64,000 bases of DNA from positions 138,205,741-138,269,740 of the forward strand of contig CM041465.1 in NCBI GenBank assembly GCA_023213395.1. The letters are read 5' to 3'. The stretch comes from Cycas panzhihuaensis. Taxonomy: Eukaryota > Cycadophyta. Positions 1 to 11,869 of this stretch are shown here, piece after piece. Below the pieces are notes generated by a model. The model did not search any database, was not told the origin of the DNA, and saw only the letters and a program-made list of their open reading frames with translations. The position numbers and the translations under genes were made by a program. Each line of letters starts with the position of its first letter. Within the stretch, counting starts at the first letter, position 1.

Positions 1-775
1 GACTAAGTCGTGTGCTAGGGTGCACTAATGTTACTACCTTTGACATAAATGTTCCGTGTCTGAATTCTCAGGAGTTTATAGGTGAACAGATGAAAGGATA
101 AATTCCAACAACCTAGAAATCGATTCTCTCTTTAAGACTCCAACATCTTTTAAAAAGAAAAAAATAGACTTAATATTTCATTTCTAACTTCATACAAGAA
201 ATATAAGCATACTAGGGAAAACTGCCGATCTCTACAAGGATTAGGTGCATTTTTGCATATTAATTTAAGCGAGGCTCCTTTGAGTGTTGCGTGTTTTTAT
301 TTTCATGAAGATGAATGGGCATGATAGGATCAACCCATGTGCGCATCATGTACTGTTTCCTGATAGTGAAATTGAATTTACTATTAACTATGCCTCTATA
401 TTGTATTTCTGTTCGCTGCATGAGAACGAATACAAGGTAGAATGGGATGAAGCAAGATCTAAGGTGAGTTAGATGTGAGACGCAAGGAGAGAAATGTGCC
501 TAGAGTGCAAATGTGATCTCTACATTAGAACTCACCTACAAGTTGTAAGAGGAAGAAATGCAAATGGAAGGCCACTATGCTTTTGGGTTTAAGGGGAATA
601 CTAACGATCATAAATGTATGTAGGAAAGCAATATGTCAAAACCGAGAGGCAAAGGATTTAAGGATGAGGGACCCAGAGGAGTGTTGAGTTCAGAAGGAAA
701 AAAAGATAAAAGACTTGAAGAAAATTGGATGATTTATCTCCGTATGATCTAGAAAGCAATCGGGCTCGATACCAA

Positions 776-882
776 TCGTAGGCTCTCGCCATCTAATATA
801 CAACAGGACCATGTTCTAGCAAATTGGCTCCAAATGAGATGCTTAGCGTAATAATACAGCAACAAATATTTGATACCCTACA
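776..882 (-). repeat. Short LTR-like segment with adjacent PBS (R1 copy)
   Basis: This is the R1 version of the 114-bp segment at 37720-37833. On the minus strand it begins TGTAGGG at 882 and ends near 776 with a degraded CTACG. It is followed by a degraded initiator-Met PBS (GGTATCGAGC on the minus strand, near 763-774). The R2 copy is better preserved and is described separately. Confidence 0.45.
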
Positions 883-894
883 CTCTTTCCTTTC

Positions 895-1720
895 TCATCT
901 TGGTTTACCTTGTACTTATTTCATTTCGATCTAATAGCTTCTTTCTATGACCATCTTTCCAGAACACAATTACACCTACCCATGAACTTCTTCTTTCTCT
1001 CCTGGAGGTCTCACCAATCTTCCTGTATCACTTTCATGGACTATATCCTTCTTTGTGTCTTTTATTACCACAAGGTCCATTTGAAATGAATCCACCCCAG
1101 CATCACATGATGCTTCAATTTGGCATCTCAACCAGGGATCAAATTCTTTTAAGGACTCAAAAGACTCACCTTCCATGGTTTCATCACTACCATAAATAGT
1201 CCGGAAGGTGGAAAATAAAACTAGTAGCTAGATATGATAATAGAAAAAAAAACAAACAAAGCATCACTTCATTGAGTTTGACTTTTAGCTCATTCAATCT
1301 ATTTCAAATTAGTTATCTTGTCTCAAGAAGGTACCAATGTTATTTTCTGGCTCTCTACTTTTGCACTTAATAATTCTATCATGAGAGCAAATATGACAAT
1401 TGGTCTTCTTTTTCTCAAAAGTTTCACAAAGTTCAAATTAAATTTTACATGGGGTTTCAAGATTATGTACTAAAGCTCTTTGATCAGGATCAAAGACAGC
1501 TTTTATAAACCAATGTACCCATGAATTATCTTTCCTCAACACATACATAATCTTTTTCATCTAAAGGCAGCTTATTAAAGCTTGATTGAGATTCCCCAAA
1601 GCTAGTTTTACCATTAAAACAAGCTCTATGTATGCCTTCCACCCATTAAAATTATTCTATCAAGGTTGCAACGAATGGGGGCTACTTCCCATGACTTAAA
1701 GAACAAAGTAAAATAACTCG
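895..1720 (-). pseudogene. Ty1/copia-type gag remnant, R1 copy
   Basis: The minus strand encodes a decayed copy of the copia gag seen intact over 155 residues in R2 (37997-38464). Recognisable pieces are the segment containing METMEGESFESLKEFD (around 1130-1180) and the KKDIVHESD segment next to the would-be zinc knuckle near 1000-1050. Frameshifts and stops break the frame throughout. In copia elements Gag forms the virus-like particle that packages element RNA; no pol follows it here. Confidence rests on co-linearity with R2 rather than on this copy alone. Confidence 0.6.
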
Positions 1721-2462
1721 TAGAATTAACTATTACCAAGCAACTTCTCTTTTGAATAGTAGACATATAATTCAAGATTAATTGTTAATAACATCAAAAT
1801 GAATCACTAATTAAATGACCTCAAGCCCATTGTATCAAACACAACACAACACACTTCTAAACCAATGTAACTTTTGCATCGAATGTCTTTCTTGTCACCC
1901 ATATAACTTGCTACATAACAATAAATTAAGTAGTCCCTTAATGAGAGAAATCACCGCTTAGAATATGATAAAACTTCAACTTAATTGTTAAAATAAATCC
2001 TCCTCAATACAAGATTATGCCTCATTAAAGAACATACTATTGATTTGTAAAAGGCAACAATTAAAACCTTTATTAAAAATCAACTTAAAGTAATATTGTA
2101 CTATGTTGATAAGGTTGCAACCAACTTGTATCTATATGTCCATTGATCTCAATATCAAGTTAAAATGATGGACATTTTTAGTGTCCACCAAATGCGTAAG
2201 ACCCAACGAAAAGGGCAAGTCAATAGACGCATTTTAATGCATGTATACCGACGCCAATACAAAGAACGCATCATAATGAAGTATTGAGACATGGAGTAAG
2301 GGAAACCGCTTTGATGGATCATTGCACTCTTCGTGCATGATATGTGTCAAAGAGACAAGACGTATTAATACAATGTAACCTTTACCAACTATATAGAATC
2401 AATGATAGTGTGAAGATAGATAATGGCATGATAAAATTATGCTAAACTCTAAGCAATGACAA

Positions 2463-2962
2463 NNNNNNNNNNNNNNNNNNNNNNNNNNNNNNNNNNNNNN
2501 NNNNNNNNNNNNNNNNNNNNNNNNNNNNNNNNNNNNNNNNNNNNNNNNNNNNNNNNNNNNNNNNNNNNNNNNNNNNNNNNNNNNNNNNNNNNNNNNNNNN
2601 NNNNNNNNNNNNNNNNNNNNNNNNNNNNNNNNNNNNNNNNNNNNNNNNNNNNNNNNNNNNNNNNNNNNNNNNNNNNNNNNNNNNNNNNNNNNNNNNNNNN
2701 NNNNNNNNNNNNNNNNNNNNNNNNNNNNNNNNNNNNNNNNNNNNNNNNNNNNNNNNNNNNNNNNNNNNNNNNNNNNNNNNNNNNNNNNNNNNNNNNNNNN
2801 NNNNNNNNNNNNNNNNNNNNNNNNNNNNNNNNNNNNNNNNNNNNNNNNNNNNNNNNNNNNNNNNNNNNNNNNNNNNNNNNNNNNNNNNNNNNNNNNNNNN
2901 NNNNNNNNNNNNNNNNNNNNNNNNNNNNNNNNNNNNNNNNNNNNNNNNNNNNNNNNNNNNNN
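2463..2962. other. Assembly gap (500 N)
   Basis: Exactly 500 undefined bases, typical of a fixed-size scaffold gap. It hides the junction between R1 and the LTR-X copy that resumes at 2963. Apparent open frames across it are artefacts of the N run. Confidence 0.99.
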
Positions 2963-3555
2963 TTCAATATAATAAATTGCTATGTACAACTTACAGAAAA
3001 AGTCACTAGACTTATCTTTCTTCAAGGTTCCCTCCCAAATTGCGCCCTTCAAAGGCCAAAAATGCAACGCACCACTATTCACTTTGGATGCCTAGGAAGA
3101 AGGCTTCCAAGATCCTTATAAATAGACTGGCACAAATGGCTACAAGTAACTCAAATTAAAAGGAGGATGGAAGTCAACTAGTGAATAATCACTTTCCAAA
3201 GTTGGATTTAGAATATATTTTGAAGTTGGCTTTAAAATATGTAATTCACTCACTTTAAGTTGGTTGAACAACTCTTTAGAAGTTGACTGGGATAGGAGGA
3301 AAGGAATGCTACATAGGTCTTCATTATGTCCATAGCCTCTCATCATTCGCTAATGAGCTCATATAGAGTGAAACATGTTGTAATTTCACAATATACAATT
3401 CAGTGTTAATAGAAGACTCTTGCATTAAGTTCTATTAAATCTCTTTTGAATCTCTCATTGTGCTTTTATTGCATCTGTTGTTTTCTCACTTTATTAAATA
3501 TTTTGCTTGCACTTTTCCTCTAAGTAATATGTATTGCTCATTATATTTTCCTCTC
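2963..3555 (-). repeat. LTR-X copy A, left part (split by TE1)
   Basis: This segment matches 28165-28755, the better preserved copy B, and its continuation lies at 20391-20433 on the far side of TE1. Read on the minus strand it is a gypsy LTR of the kind that ends GTGGCTTTCTA followed by a Met PBS; that end of copy A is lost in the N gap. The last five bases, 3551-3555 (CTCTC), are the target-site duplication of TE1. Confidence 0.8.
3551..3555. repeat. TE1 target-site duplication, left (CTCTC)
   Basis: Left flank TTTTC-CTCTC, then the LTR. The right flank is CTCTC-CTAAAC at 20386-20395. The empty copy near 28751-28764 reads TTTTC-CTCTC-CTAAAC, which fixes the duplication at 5 bp as expected for gypsy integrases. 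Confidence 0.93.
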
Positions 3556-6333
3556 TATTTCCCAGCTTCCGGGAATGGATACAGAGCGATCGACTCTGGT
3601 AAGTGCAGGTATGCTTCTCACCTTATTATTGTTTTCCTTTGTGATGAGTACCTGCTTGCATGCTATGGTTTCAGTAGATGGTCCCATGGTTGTCATCTAC
3701 ACCTATCTAGCCTATGTAACCCAACTATAATGCGGGTAATATCTTCAGCCAGTGTGACACCCACGATGGCTACTATCACTTCTCGTGCATTCACCTACTC
3801 ACCTTAAGACCTAGATATATTCTTGCCGCCATCCTTGCCCATGTGATGATCCATCATCATTTGGTCGACTTATACACTGACTTTGAGTCCCGATTATTTG
3901 CTTCTTGCCTTGGGCTTATTTGTCTCGCTGTACGCCTCTAGTAGAAAGGTGGGCCCACCTCGCTCGGCCTCCTCTAGCCCTTTGGTCCATAGCCCAGTGA
4001 GCTGCCCTGGGCCAGGTTTGCAGCCTCACAGTCCCATTACTGCCGCACCAATGATTTCACAGACTGCCAAGCTATTTACCATGGCCCGACTATCCATGAT
4101 TTATTTTTTAAAATCCATCGTGACACCCCTCGTGATTTATTGTAGAATTACCACATGTCCTCATGACTCTTAATCCTCATCTTGATCGCACCCTAATCAC
4201 TCGATTAGGGTTGGGGCTAAGGTATTTAGAGTCTTACCTAAATTATTTTAGGGATCTTTCTAGCTATCATTTTAGAAGGATCACAAGGAAAAATGCCCGT
4301 CACCTTTATCTGTTGTCCGTAACACATCCATATCATTGCTCCTAGGACACTCGCAATTTACTCCTCCGGTACTCAATTCTCCTTTGGTTTGGCTGTGACA
4401 TCTTCCCCTTGCACACCTTGTGGAGAGGTCCTTGAAGAGTTTCAAGACTTCTTTACTTGCTCAGTAGCCCGCCAAGATGTCAAGTGCTGATTTTCCTTCA
4501 CCACCTTAGCGTGGATTCCACACTGCTGCCTCCACAGACTTTTTTTTTCAGATTAACATGTTTATCGGTGAAGAGGTTTGGACGAGGAAAAGACCTCCTA
4601 TATTCTTAGAGGTATTGTAGGCTGGTTTAAAATCTTCCTTTTGCCCAGTTTATGCCTAGTTTTGTATGGTTATTTTCTAAGCTTGTCTTGTCTTACTTTT
4701 GGAGATTATTTTTACCTTTGTCTGTGGACTATCCTTCCTCTTGCTTAGGCTCCTTTTCCTATGTTTCACACCTAAGACAGCGGCCAAAGAGGGTTGCATA
4801 AGGTTTGGGATAAAGCTGGGTGGATTCTGCACCACACTCACGCTTCCTAAGAGGCTCTTGCCCTCTAAACCTTCCTCTTTGTCCCCGTGCTACTCCTGGA
4901 GTGGGGCTAAGGGTTTGAGGCCTATTTCTAGCTGCTAAAATTAGCATTTGCACCTATTGCAACATTGGTTTGCAGGCTTATATCTTCTATCTGGGCCACG
5001 ATAAGCCCCGGCACTTATCCCTAGCTCAACCTAGTCCTTAGCAACTCGGTTTGCTTCCTATAGCACTGATTTGTTGGGAATCTCTTGAGCCTCCTTCTAC
5101 TCTTGTTGTCTCTACTTCCACCTTTGTACAACCCTATCCCTCGCTACCTTGTGGCTTCTTGAGGGAAGGTAGGGTTACTTTTTGCGGGAGGTGGGCCACT
5201 CCGAGGCTTACTGACTTATCCACCATTTCTTTAGATAGTTTTCATTATAGTTTACTATTACAATACTGAATGCTAACATCTATATATTGAGACTTGTGCT
5301 TTTTACATACATACATGTGTTGTTATGATTCTACTTTGTATTGCTAGCACCCTTTCTCCCGGTAAAGGATACCTCACTTACTTGTGTACATGGAGGACTT
5401 AAAGGACTCACCCTTCTCTCTCTCTTACGGTAAGTGCTTTACCTATACTTTATTATAGCATTTCATTGGCCGCCATCATTTTCCTTTTTCCTTTCTCGAC
5501 ACTCTAGAGTCGCTTTTGGGAAGGTAAGGAAGCCCCATGCTTTATCCCATCATGCGATCCCTCTCTTTCATTGCTTTGTGGAGCGGTCTTGACACCTTGT
5601 GGGAACGTCAGCCGCTTCAACCGCATCTCCATTCCTGCACGTGATCTCGCCTCCATTTTCACTTTCTTTTCTTTAAAAGATTTTGCAGTAGTAACTAGAT
5701 CATTTAAAAGGAAAAGGAAACCGACTCTCTTTCGCTTATATTCTATTCGCTACATTTCACACATTATATCTATCATAGGAAAAGGGTTTAGGAAGCTTTC
5801 CTTTAACCTTTCCTCTCGGCTTGTAAACTTTACCTTGCCCTCTTGGCTTGTCGTCCTTGGTTTAGTTTGTTTGGTGTGTCCTAGCACCTTCTTTTCTCTT
5901 GATTGCCCTTTCAAGGGGAGCTCTTGATTAATCGATCTTTCCCTCCTTCATCCTCCCCGCTTTTTTCTTCTGCTCAGCGGATAACCAGAAGATCTTATTC
6001 AGAGGTTGCTCACCCACCTACCCCCTACTCGTCTCCCTCTGCTGTATGGAAACCTTTGAGGGATTCTCTCCCTTCCTTCCTACCATCCAAGGGTGGAGGA
6101 CCCTTTCTCCTAGATCTACCCAGGTTAATCTTCACCTCCTCTATTCTTAATCAAGTGGAGAACCACCTTTAGGTAGTTGGGTACCATCCAGAGGTCTCGA
6201 ACTCGAGCTCCAACAAGACAGTGGCACCCTGCGTGGTATTTGCCTTGCTTGTGGTTCTTATCTACACTTGATAGTGTCATTGACCACCCCGTTATTCCTA
6301 CCGCTAGGTAGCTATCACGTGACGCCGCATCCA
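3556..6333 (+). repeat. TE1 5' LTR (2778 bp)
   Basis: It aligns along its length with 17642-20385 and 60737-63445. The expected TG start is mutated to TA here (TATTTCCC versus TGTTTCC in the other two copies); the end GCATCCA is kept. A TATA-like box conserved as TATTTAAG in the other copies is TATTTAGA here (4223-4230). Two GTAAGTG motifs (3599 and 5430) are shared with the other copies. The two TE1 LTRs differ by many point changes and short indels, so the insertion is old. Open frames inside the LTR are not supported as genes. Confidence 0.92.
4223..4230 (+). promoter_or_regulatory. Degraded TATA-like box in TE1 5' LTR
   Basis: The aligned site reads TATTTAAG in the 3' LTR (18256-18263) and in the TE3 LTR (61356-61363), each preceded by GGGTTGGGG-CTGGG or a close variant. 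Here the last bases are changed to TATTTAGA. It is placed about 670 bp into the LTR, a plausible U3/R boundary. Confidence 0.5.
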
Positions 6334-6335
6334 CC

Positions 6336-6355
6336 GGGCGACCATACTTGGGACC
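6336..6355 (+). other. TE1 primer-binding site, degraded
   Basis: Just after the LTR end GCATCCA comes GGGCGACCATACTTGGGACC. The TE3 equivalent (63447-63466) begins TGGCGACC, with TGG matching the CCA end of a tRNA. TGGCGAC is the start I recall for the tRNA-Arg PBS of Ogre-type elements; the inner bases match only partly, so the tRNA identity is uncertain. Confidence 0.6.
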
Positions 6356-6513
6356 TACCAAGCAAGGGAGCTAGTTTCATTTTTCACCGGTATTGCTACC
6401 TCCTTGTGGTTTTCTCCTTTATTTTTTTCTAGGCGCCCCAACGCACCCTTATCGTCCTTTCTTTCTCCTATAGTGTTGGTTAGCCTTGTATGTGACATTT
6501 CTCATCGCCGCTA

Positions 6514-8530
6514 CATGGATTACCCATCATTAGAAGATCCTGTGTATCGCCCTCTTCCTTCACCTGATTTTATTCGACTATGGAGGATACCCTTCGATTG
6601 GGCCTACCACACCTCACCCTCGAGAACTCATGAGTCTTCTATTCCGGGATCTACCAGGGAGGGTGATAATCCTATTTACTACCCGGTGACCAACATCACC
6701 GCTAACGCCCATCCTTCTACTCATACAAGAGAAGGATCTTTTCTCTTAAGATTTTACCACTCAGTTGGTGATTCTTATGAGGAACGTCCTAAGGCATCTA
6801 CTTCATTTGAGGTCCTGTCTACCTCTTACGATCATGTAGATACCCCTCCCACCGATGTGGTTGAAGCTTTTAACAAGTGCCGTCGCGCTGCTCATTTTCA
6901 ACCACGTCCTAGATGGTTTGAAGATGCTTTCTGTGGGGGGGCCTCTTCTTCGTCTGCTCCTCCCCTGCTTTCTTCATCCTCATCTACTCCTCCTATAACA
7001 ACTAATCCCTTCATACCTATACATTTATTCCACTCCTTCCCTATTGTTGTTGTGGGGACGCATGTTGCACCTTCTATCCCTCGTCAAGGTCCTAGTGCTT
7101 CGGGACCTTCCCGCAGTATGTCCTTCCCTTAGTTAAAGGTTAGCATACCCTTTCCTAGCTAAACTAATGTGCCATCCCCCAATGTGGCGCATACTTTCTC
7201 TAGTAGACTTGTCGGTCCTACTAACTCTTCTGCCATTAGTCATGTGGGACCCACTCCCACATACCCTCAAAACCCACTTGTTGGCTCTTCCTTTTACATC
7301 CCCCTGGGATGCACTTCTCAACCTTGGGGGTAGGGTAGAGAGAACCACCTCCCAGCTTATGGAGTGGATCCGCTACACTTATATGGGATTACCCCACCTA
7401 TGGGTGGCCCATATGGGCAAAACCCGGTTCCATATCCCTCTTTTCCACCATCTAGCATAGTCCTTTGCCATGCCTTCTCAAGGAACCCCGACCTTTGAAG
7501 GCACTTATCCTCAAGCCCCTTCTCGTAAGTGATATTTCCTCAAGGCGGATGGGTTTTCCACCCCATCCGCTCCTCGCCGCTACCTACTACATCATTCATT
7601 GATCCTACAGTCTAGGCTAGGCCACGTCCCTTCATGGACTATAGGTCAACACCTCTATCCATTGAGGTATTAAGGACTAATCTGCCGCTTCATCCTCCTG
7701 AAGTTCCTAGATTTGATGGAACTTTGTCGTAAGGCCTAGTTGAAGACGTGCATAGTTTTTCTATGGCATGTATAGATTACTAGGCTTACGACTATATTTT
7801 AATGAAATTGTTTCCACGATCTTTGAAGGGTTATGTCCTTAAGTGGTTTTATCGCCTCCCTGCCCACTCTATCTTTTCATTCCAGTAATTAGTGGACAAA
7901 TTCATCAACTACTTTGATGTAGCTCGTCCATTTGAGAGCGGAATAAAATCCCTCTTATCGCTTAAACAAGGCCACGATGAGATGAATCGTGACTTTGTGT
8001 GACGATTCCATGACCTTCTTCACTCCACTAAGGCCACGTTGCCTGAGGAGTTGAAGAGAGACCATTTTGTTAATGCACTTCATCTCAAAGTACATGTAGA
8101 AGTCCTTAAAATGGGGGTGACTACATGTGACTCTATGATTTCCGCTATTGAGATCCAAGTTAGACTCAAGAAGCCTCTCAAGCCCTCACAGCGACATGAG
8201 GCACCACCTTCAACCAAAGATACTAAACCTCAATAATTCTCTAAATCCTCTTCTCATTAAATTGAGAAGACTTTAAATCCCCTCACATCCACCATAAGTT
8301 TGTTCAACGCACGATGAAGGAACCAAGTTACAAGCTCCTTCATCTCCAACATCCAACAAACAAATACAACAAGCAACCCAAGCTTCCCTCCCTAGGAATA
8401 GAAGCACCCAGTCCTCTCAAACGAGTAAGACAGATCCCTCATTTGAGAAGAAGTGGTGCTCCATTCATGGGGAGTGCTTCCATGATGACTCACGTTGTAG
8501 GGCCCAGCATCCCAAGGATGCCCTCGATGT
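6514..8530 (+). pseudogene. gag: TE1 gag (capsid domain plus zinc knuckle), disrupted
   Basis: Gag builds the particle that packages element RNA. The likely start is ATG 6514 (MDYPSLEDPVYR); the frame is then open to 7132 through a Pro/Ser-rich region. The retrotransposon-gag core lies at about 7640-8235, with landmarks EVPRFDGT, KWFYRLPAHSI, INYFDVARPF, LLSLKQGHDEMNRDF and LHLKVHVEVLKMG. A knuckle follows at 8457-8498 with spacing C-x2-H-x4-H-x4-C (CSIHGECFHDDSRC). In-frame stops occur where family members usually have other residues, for example TAA at 7730, and there are frame changes. TE2 has the same core at about 50900-51415, and TE3 repeats the amino end at 63640. Confidence 0.88.
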
Positions 8531-8835
8531 GACTCCTCCCCTAAATGGGTCTCAAGGCCTAATTTAGACTAACCAGTTCACAAGGATCCATTCTCTAAAT
8601 ATGGGGAACACGATCGCAACACTCAATCCAAGAATAACCATAACTGAGGAAGATTGCCAAATTCCTGTCCTTCCCACGATAAAGGGAAGGGCACCTGGGA
8701 TTCATCCTCTTCCTCCCATTCCCCAATAGCTGTCGCACCCCATCACCTTCAGCCCGAATAAGGGAAGAAGGTGATCCAAATGGTTGGGGCTACTCCTTCG
8801 TATGCCCTTACCCGGTCTCATGTCGCCAAAGAAGC

Positions 8836-9534
8836 ATGTGGTGCTTCTTCCTCTACTCCTTCCGATCCTCTTCCAGAACCCTCCTTCTAAGTACCTCTTC
8901 CCCAAGGCCATTCATGTATGCTCGGGTCATTATGATTTTAGAAGGGCACTTACCCACCCTCACCGTGAAGGGTAAGCCTTTCTCCATCGTAGATGAGCTT
9001 CATATCGTTGTTGTAGGAATGTCCTTGATGGATGTTTTGAGGAGTTGTCCCAAGCAACTGGCTCTCCTCTTGGAAGCTTTAGGATCGAATGACGCACCTA
9101 TTCACACTTTGGGCGTCACCCAAAGTCATGAACCCGTTATTTCTTTTGATCCTAAGGACCTTCCCCCTACATGTGAAAGGGAATGTCAGTGGATCTTCCC
9201 ATTCACTATTACCATTGATACACCTGATTGTACCCTGCAAAGGACTGTTATCGACAACGGTTCTTTTGTGAATGCCATGCCCTTGCGTGTTATGCAAGAG
9301 CTTGGTATTTCTGCCTTAGAACTTGTTCTATGGCGATGCCAAGGTTATGACGGTAGTGAGAAGACCCCATTGGGATCTGTTACGATTCTGCTCACCCTCA
9401 AGGGCAAGACTGTCCTCACTGATGTTGTAGTCCTCGACGTCGACTACAACCTTCTCTTAGGTCATCTATGGCTCGACCAATGGGAGTCGTGTGTTCACTC
9501 TTTGGGGACAACTAAATTCGTCCACGAAGGATGA
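8836..9534 (+). pseudogene. TE1 aspartic protease region
   Basis: The protease would cut the Gag-Pol polyprotein. The frame is open for 232 codons. The catalytic triad region reads VIDNGSFVN, with the Asp codon at 9252-9254, in a D-N-G-S form where D-S/T-G-S is usual. Further on come PLGSVTILLTLKGK and a flap and second-lobe-like LLLGHLWLDQW, the position of the familiar LLLGRPW. Upstream residues such as RSCPKQLALLLEALG look like the Gag-protease linker. It ends at a TGA and a spacer follows, so in the intact element it was probably continuous with RT. TE2 carries the homologous stretch at 52713-53400. Confidence 0.85.
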
Positions 9535-10390
9535 ATGAGGGTCATTCCTCGTGAATGCCCACTTGCCAAATAAACCTATCCTACTAATTAGGCAAGCCAA
9601 GGTCCCTCTACGCATGCCTCGACTTGCTCCATTGATATATCTAATCCGTCTGAAGAAGATCTTGCATCTTCTTTTCCTAGTCTCATGTGTTTCGCTCCTA
9701 TTGGTGTTGGGAGCTACGGGTACCTCACCTTGTTTAGTGATGACGAGTCGCACGATGAGGGCGAGGATTGTCTCCACACCGTCTCTTTCCTTCGCACCAG
9801 TAGGTCGTGCCCATCTCATTCTAGATCTCCATCTAGAACCCATTTCATTGGTGAGACTAGCTACTCCTACGTGTCGCATGTCATTGCGCGTGTCGACTCG
9901 TCTGTCATCAGTTCTTCCCCTTTATCACCCCCCGCAGGTGATGGCTTCAAAGAACCTTCGCCTCCTCCTGGGAGCCCCTTCTTGACTCTCTCTTGGAGTC
10001 CTGCTAGGAAGATGGGCAACCCAATGACCATCATGGTCCCGTTGCCTTCACTTCCTCTAGTACTTCGTCTACTCAGAGTAAGGTCATCCATGGGGTGGAT
10101 TACTTCGAGGATGATGAAGCCTTGCTCGAGCACCTAGCGAGCTTTGCACCCAAATTGCCTTCTGGTCACCATAGGCTTGGCCACCAGAAGATCCTTGCGA
10201 TTGGGTCCACACTCGCTGACCCAATCCCGTCCCCTATTCCATCTCCTCCTGTTGACCTTGCCCCTCTCCACTTTGAGGAGGGGAATGCCATGTGTATGGG
10301 AGTAACTCAAGACATAGTCTTAGCCCTTGGTAAATTCATTAAGGTCAGGATGGAATGCTCTCCTGATAAGGTAAGGGAGTATTCCTTTGT
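9535..10390 (+). other. TE1 protease-RT spacer, degraded coding
   Basis: This is a Ser/Pro-rich linker with frames broken at several points. Landmarks are FAPIGVGSYGYLTLFSDDE (about 9690-9740) and the acidic YFEDDEALLEHL (about 10095-10130), which has a recognisable counterpart in TE2 (FENDEVIVEHL near 55610). It has no enzymatic motif. Minus-strand open frames here (9466-9879, 9867-10133) are shadows. Confidence 0.7.
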
Positions 10391-10394
10391 TCTA

Positions 10395-11720
10395 GGAGTT
10401 TTGGGATGTTTTCGCATGGGATTATACTGACATAAAGGGAATTGACCCCTCCATTGTCACCCATAATCTCACCACCATCCTCGGCGCCCGCCTGCACTAG
10501 AAGCGTCCCTTCACTTGAAGCTCTCAAATCAAGATGGAGGTTGAAAAGCTCTTGGACACTTGACTCATTACTTCCATTGATTACCCCAAGTGGGTCTCCA
10601 ACATTGTCCCTGTTATTAAAAAGAATGGGGCAATCCGCATATGCGTCAACTTCCATGACATTAACAATGCTTGTCCTAAGGATAACTTTCTGCTCCCTTT
10701 CATCGATCAAATCATTGATCGAACTGCTGGATTTGAAGTCATGTCCTTAATGGACAACTTCTCTGGTTATAACCAGATCTAGATTTCTCCTGAAAACCAC
10801 CACAAGACGGCCTTCACTACACTATGGGGTACCTTTGCCTACAAGGCAATGCCCTTTGGCCTTAAAAATGCAGGTGCTACTTATCAAAGAGCGATGCATT
10901 TCATCTTCCATGACCTCATTGATAACACATTGGAGGTCTTCATGGATGACATGATGGGTCTCTCACATTGCAAGGCCCATCATCCCTCTAACTTGCGGGC
11001 TATCTTCATGATGCATAAGTATCATGTTAGCCTAAACCTGCTCAACTATGTGTTTGCTGTCACTTCAGGCAAACTCCTTAGATTTCTTGTGTCCAAACAA
11101 GGAATCCAAATTGATCTGGCAAGGTTAGGTAATCCTTAACATGCCGCCTCCTAGAACCCAATGACAAATCAAGTCGTTTCTGGGTAGGCTCAGTTTTCTC
11201 AGGCGCTTCTTGGCAGACTTTGTCGTAAGCACTAAACCCTCACGAACCTATTGAAGAAGGGAGCCCTTTGTTTGGTCCGACAAGACCCAAAAGGCCTCGA
11301 AGGACTTAAGGAAGCCTTGCTTCCACTCCTACACTGCACCCTCGCCTTGATAGCCCTTCGTTCTTTATACCCCATGGCGATTCATGAATGGGTACTATGT
11401 TAGCTCAGGAGGATGACTCAGGAACTGAGAGGGCTATTTATTTCATCAATCGTACCCTTGTGGTTGCTAAACTTAACTATTCTCTTGCTAAAAAGGAGTG
11501 TCTCTCCTTAGTCCACACGACCAAGAAGTTTAGACACTACTTACTTGGAAATACAACCAAGGTGATTGTCCAGTCCGATCCCTTGCGATACTTACTTACT
11601 CATTTGGATTTGATGGGTAGGGCTGGTTGTTGGGCTGTCCTACTTCAAGAATTTAACCTTTATATCGTTAACCGGAAATCAAATAAGGGAATGGTGGTGG
11701 AAAGTAGTTCATGACGCCCC
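10395..11720 (+). pseudogene. TE1 reverse transcriptase and RNase H
   Basis: This module copies element RNA to DNA. RT starts with DVFAWDYTDIKGIDPS (about 10405), followed by VEKLLDT, PKWVSNIVPVIKKNG, NACPKDNFLLP, MDNFSGYNQI, then MPFGLKNAGATYQRAM (10849) and the catalytic box F-M-D-D at 10939-10950. A TAG after YNQI (10781-10783) replaces an expected Gln. The RNase H follows (11388-11714) with RAIYFINRTL, KKECLSL (catalytic Glu kept) and QSDPLRYLL (Asp kept); its first Asp segment is scrambled near 11370. The sequence is of Tat-lineage type. Frameshifts near 10440 and 11140-11380 make it non-functional. Confidence 0.93.
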
Positions 11721-11869
11721 TATTCCTAACTCCTTTGATACTCTCGTCGATGATTTTGTCCTTGTTGAGTCCATCTTGACAATTCAGGATGTCTCTCCTC
11801 ATCCATTCATCGATAATGAGTGGTATGGCGATATAATTTAGTATCTTACACAATAACAATACTGCCCTG

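Larger units (their letters stand above)
1..2462. repeat. R1, first copy of a 2.5 kb repeat (partner R2 at 36911-39425)
   Basis: The sequence from base 1 matches 36911 onward almost line for line, up to the N gap at 2463 and to about 39425 in R2. Shared landmarks are the opening GACTAAGTC, a stretch around 284-472, a tRNA-Met PBS-like site near 760, an antisense copia gag at about 900-1720, and the AACACAACACACTTC block near 1840. R1 differs from R2 by many small insertions, deletions and substitutions, so the copies are old or one is poorly sequenced. R1 may begin before the window and may continue into the gap. I do not recognise the 284-472 segment as a protein. Confidence 0.85.

Noticed and set aside
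2399-3121. Three long open frames across 2399-3121
   Set aside because: They consist almost entirely of undefined residues from the N run; only a few real codons are at the edges.
3883-6172. Chains of open frames inside the 5' LTR of TE1 (and their copies in the other LTRs)
   Set aside because: The frames are not conserved between the three LTR copies, which differ by frame-shifting indels; no protein motif.
9466-10133. Minus-strand open frames opposite the TE1 protease-RT linker
   Set aside because: Shadows of the GC-rich sense coding sequence; no domain, and the sense strand has clear homology to TE2.
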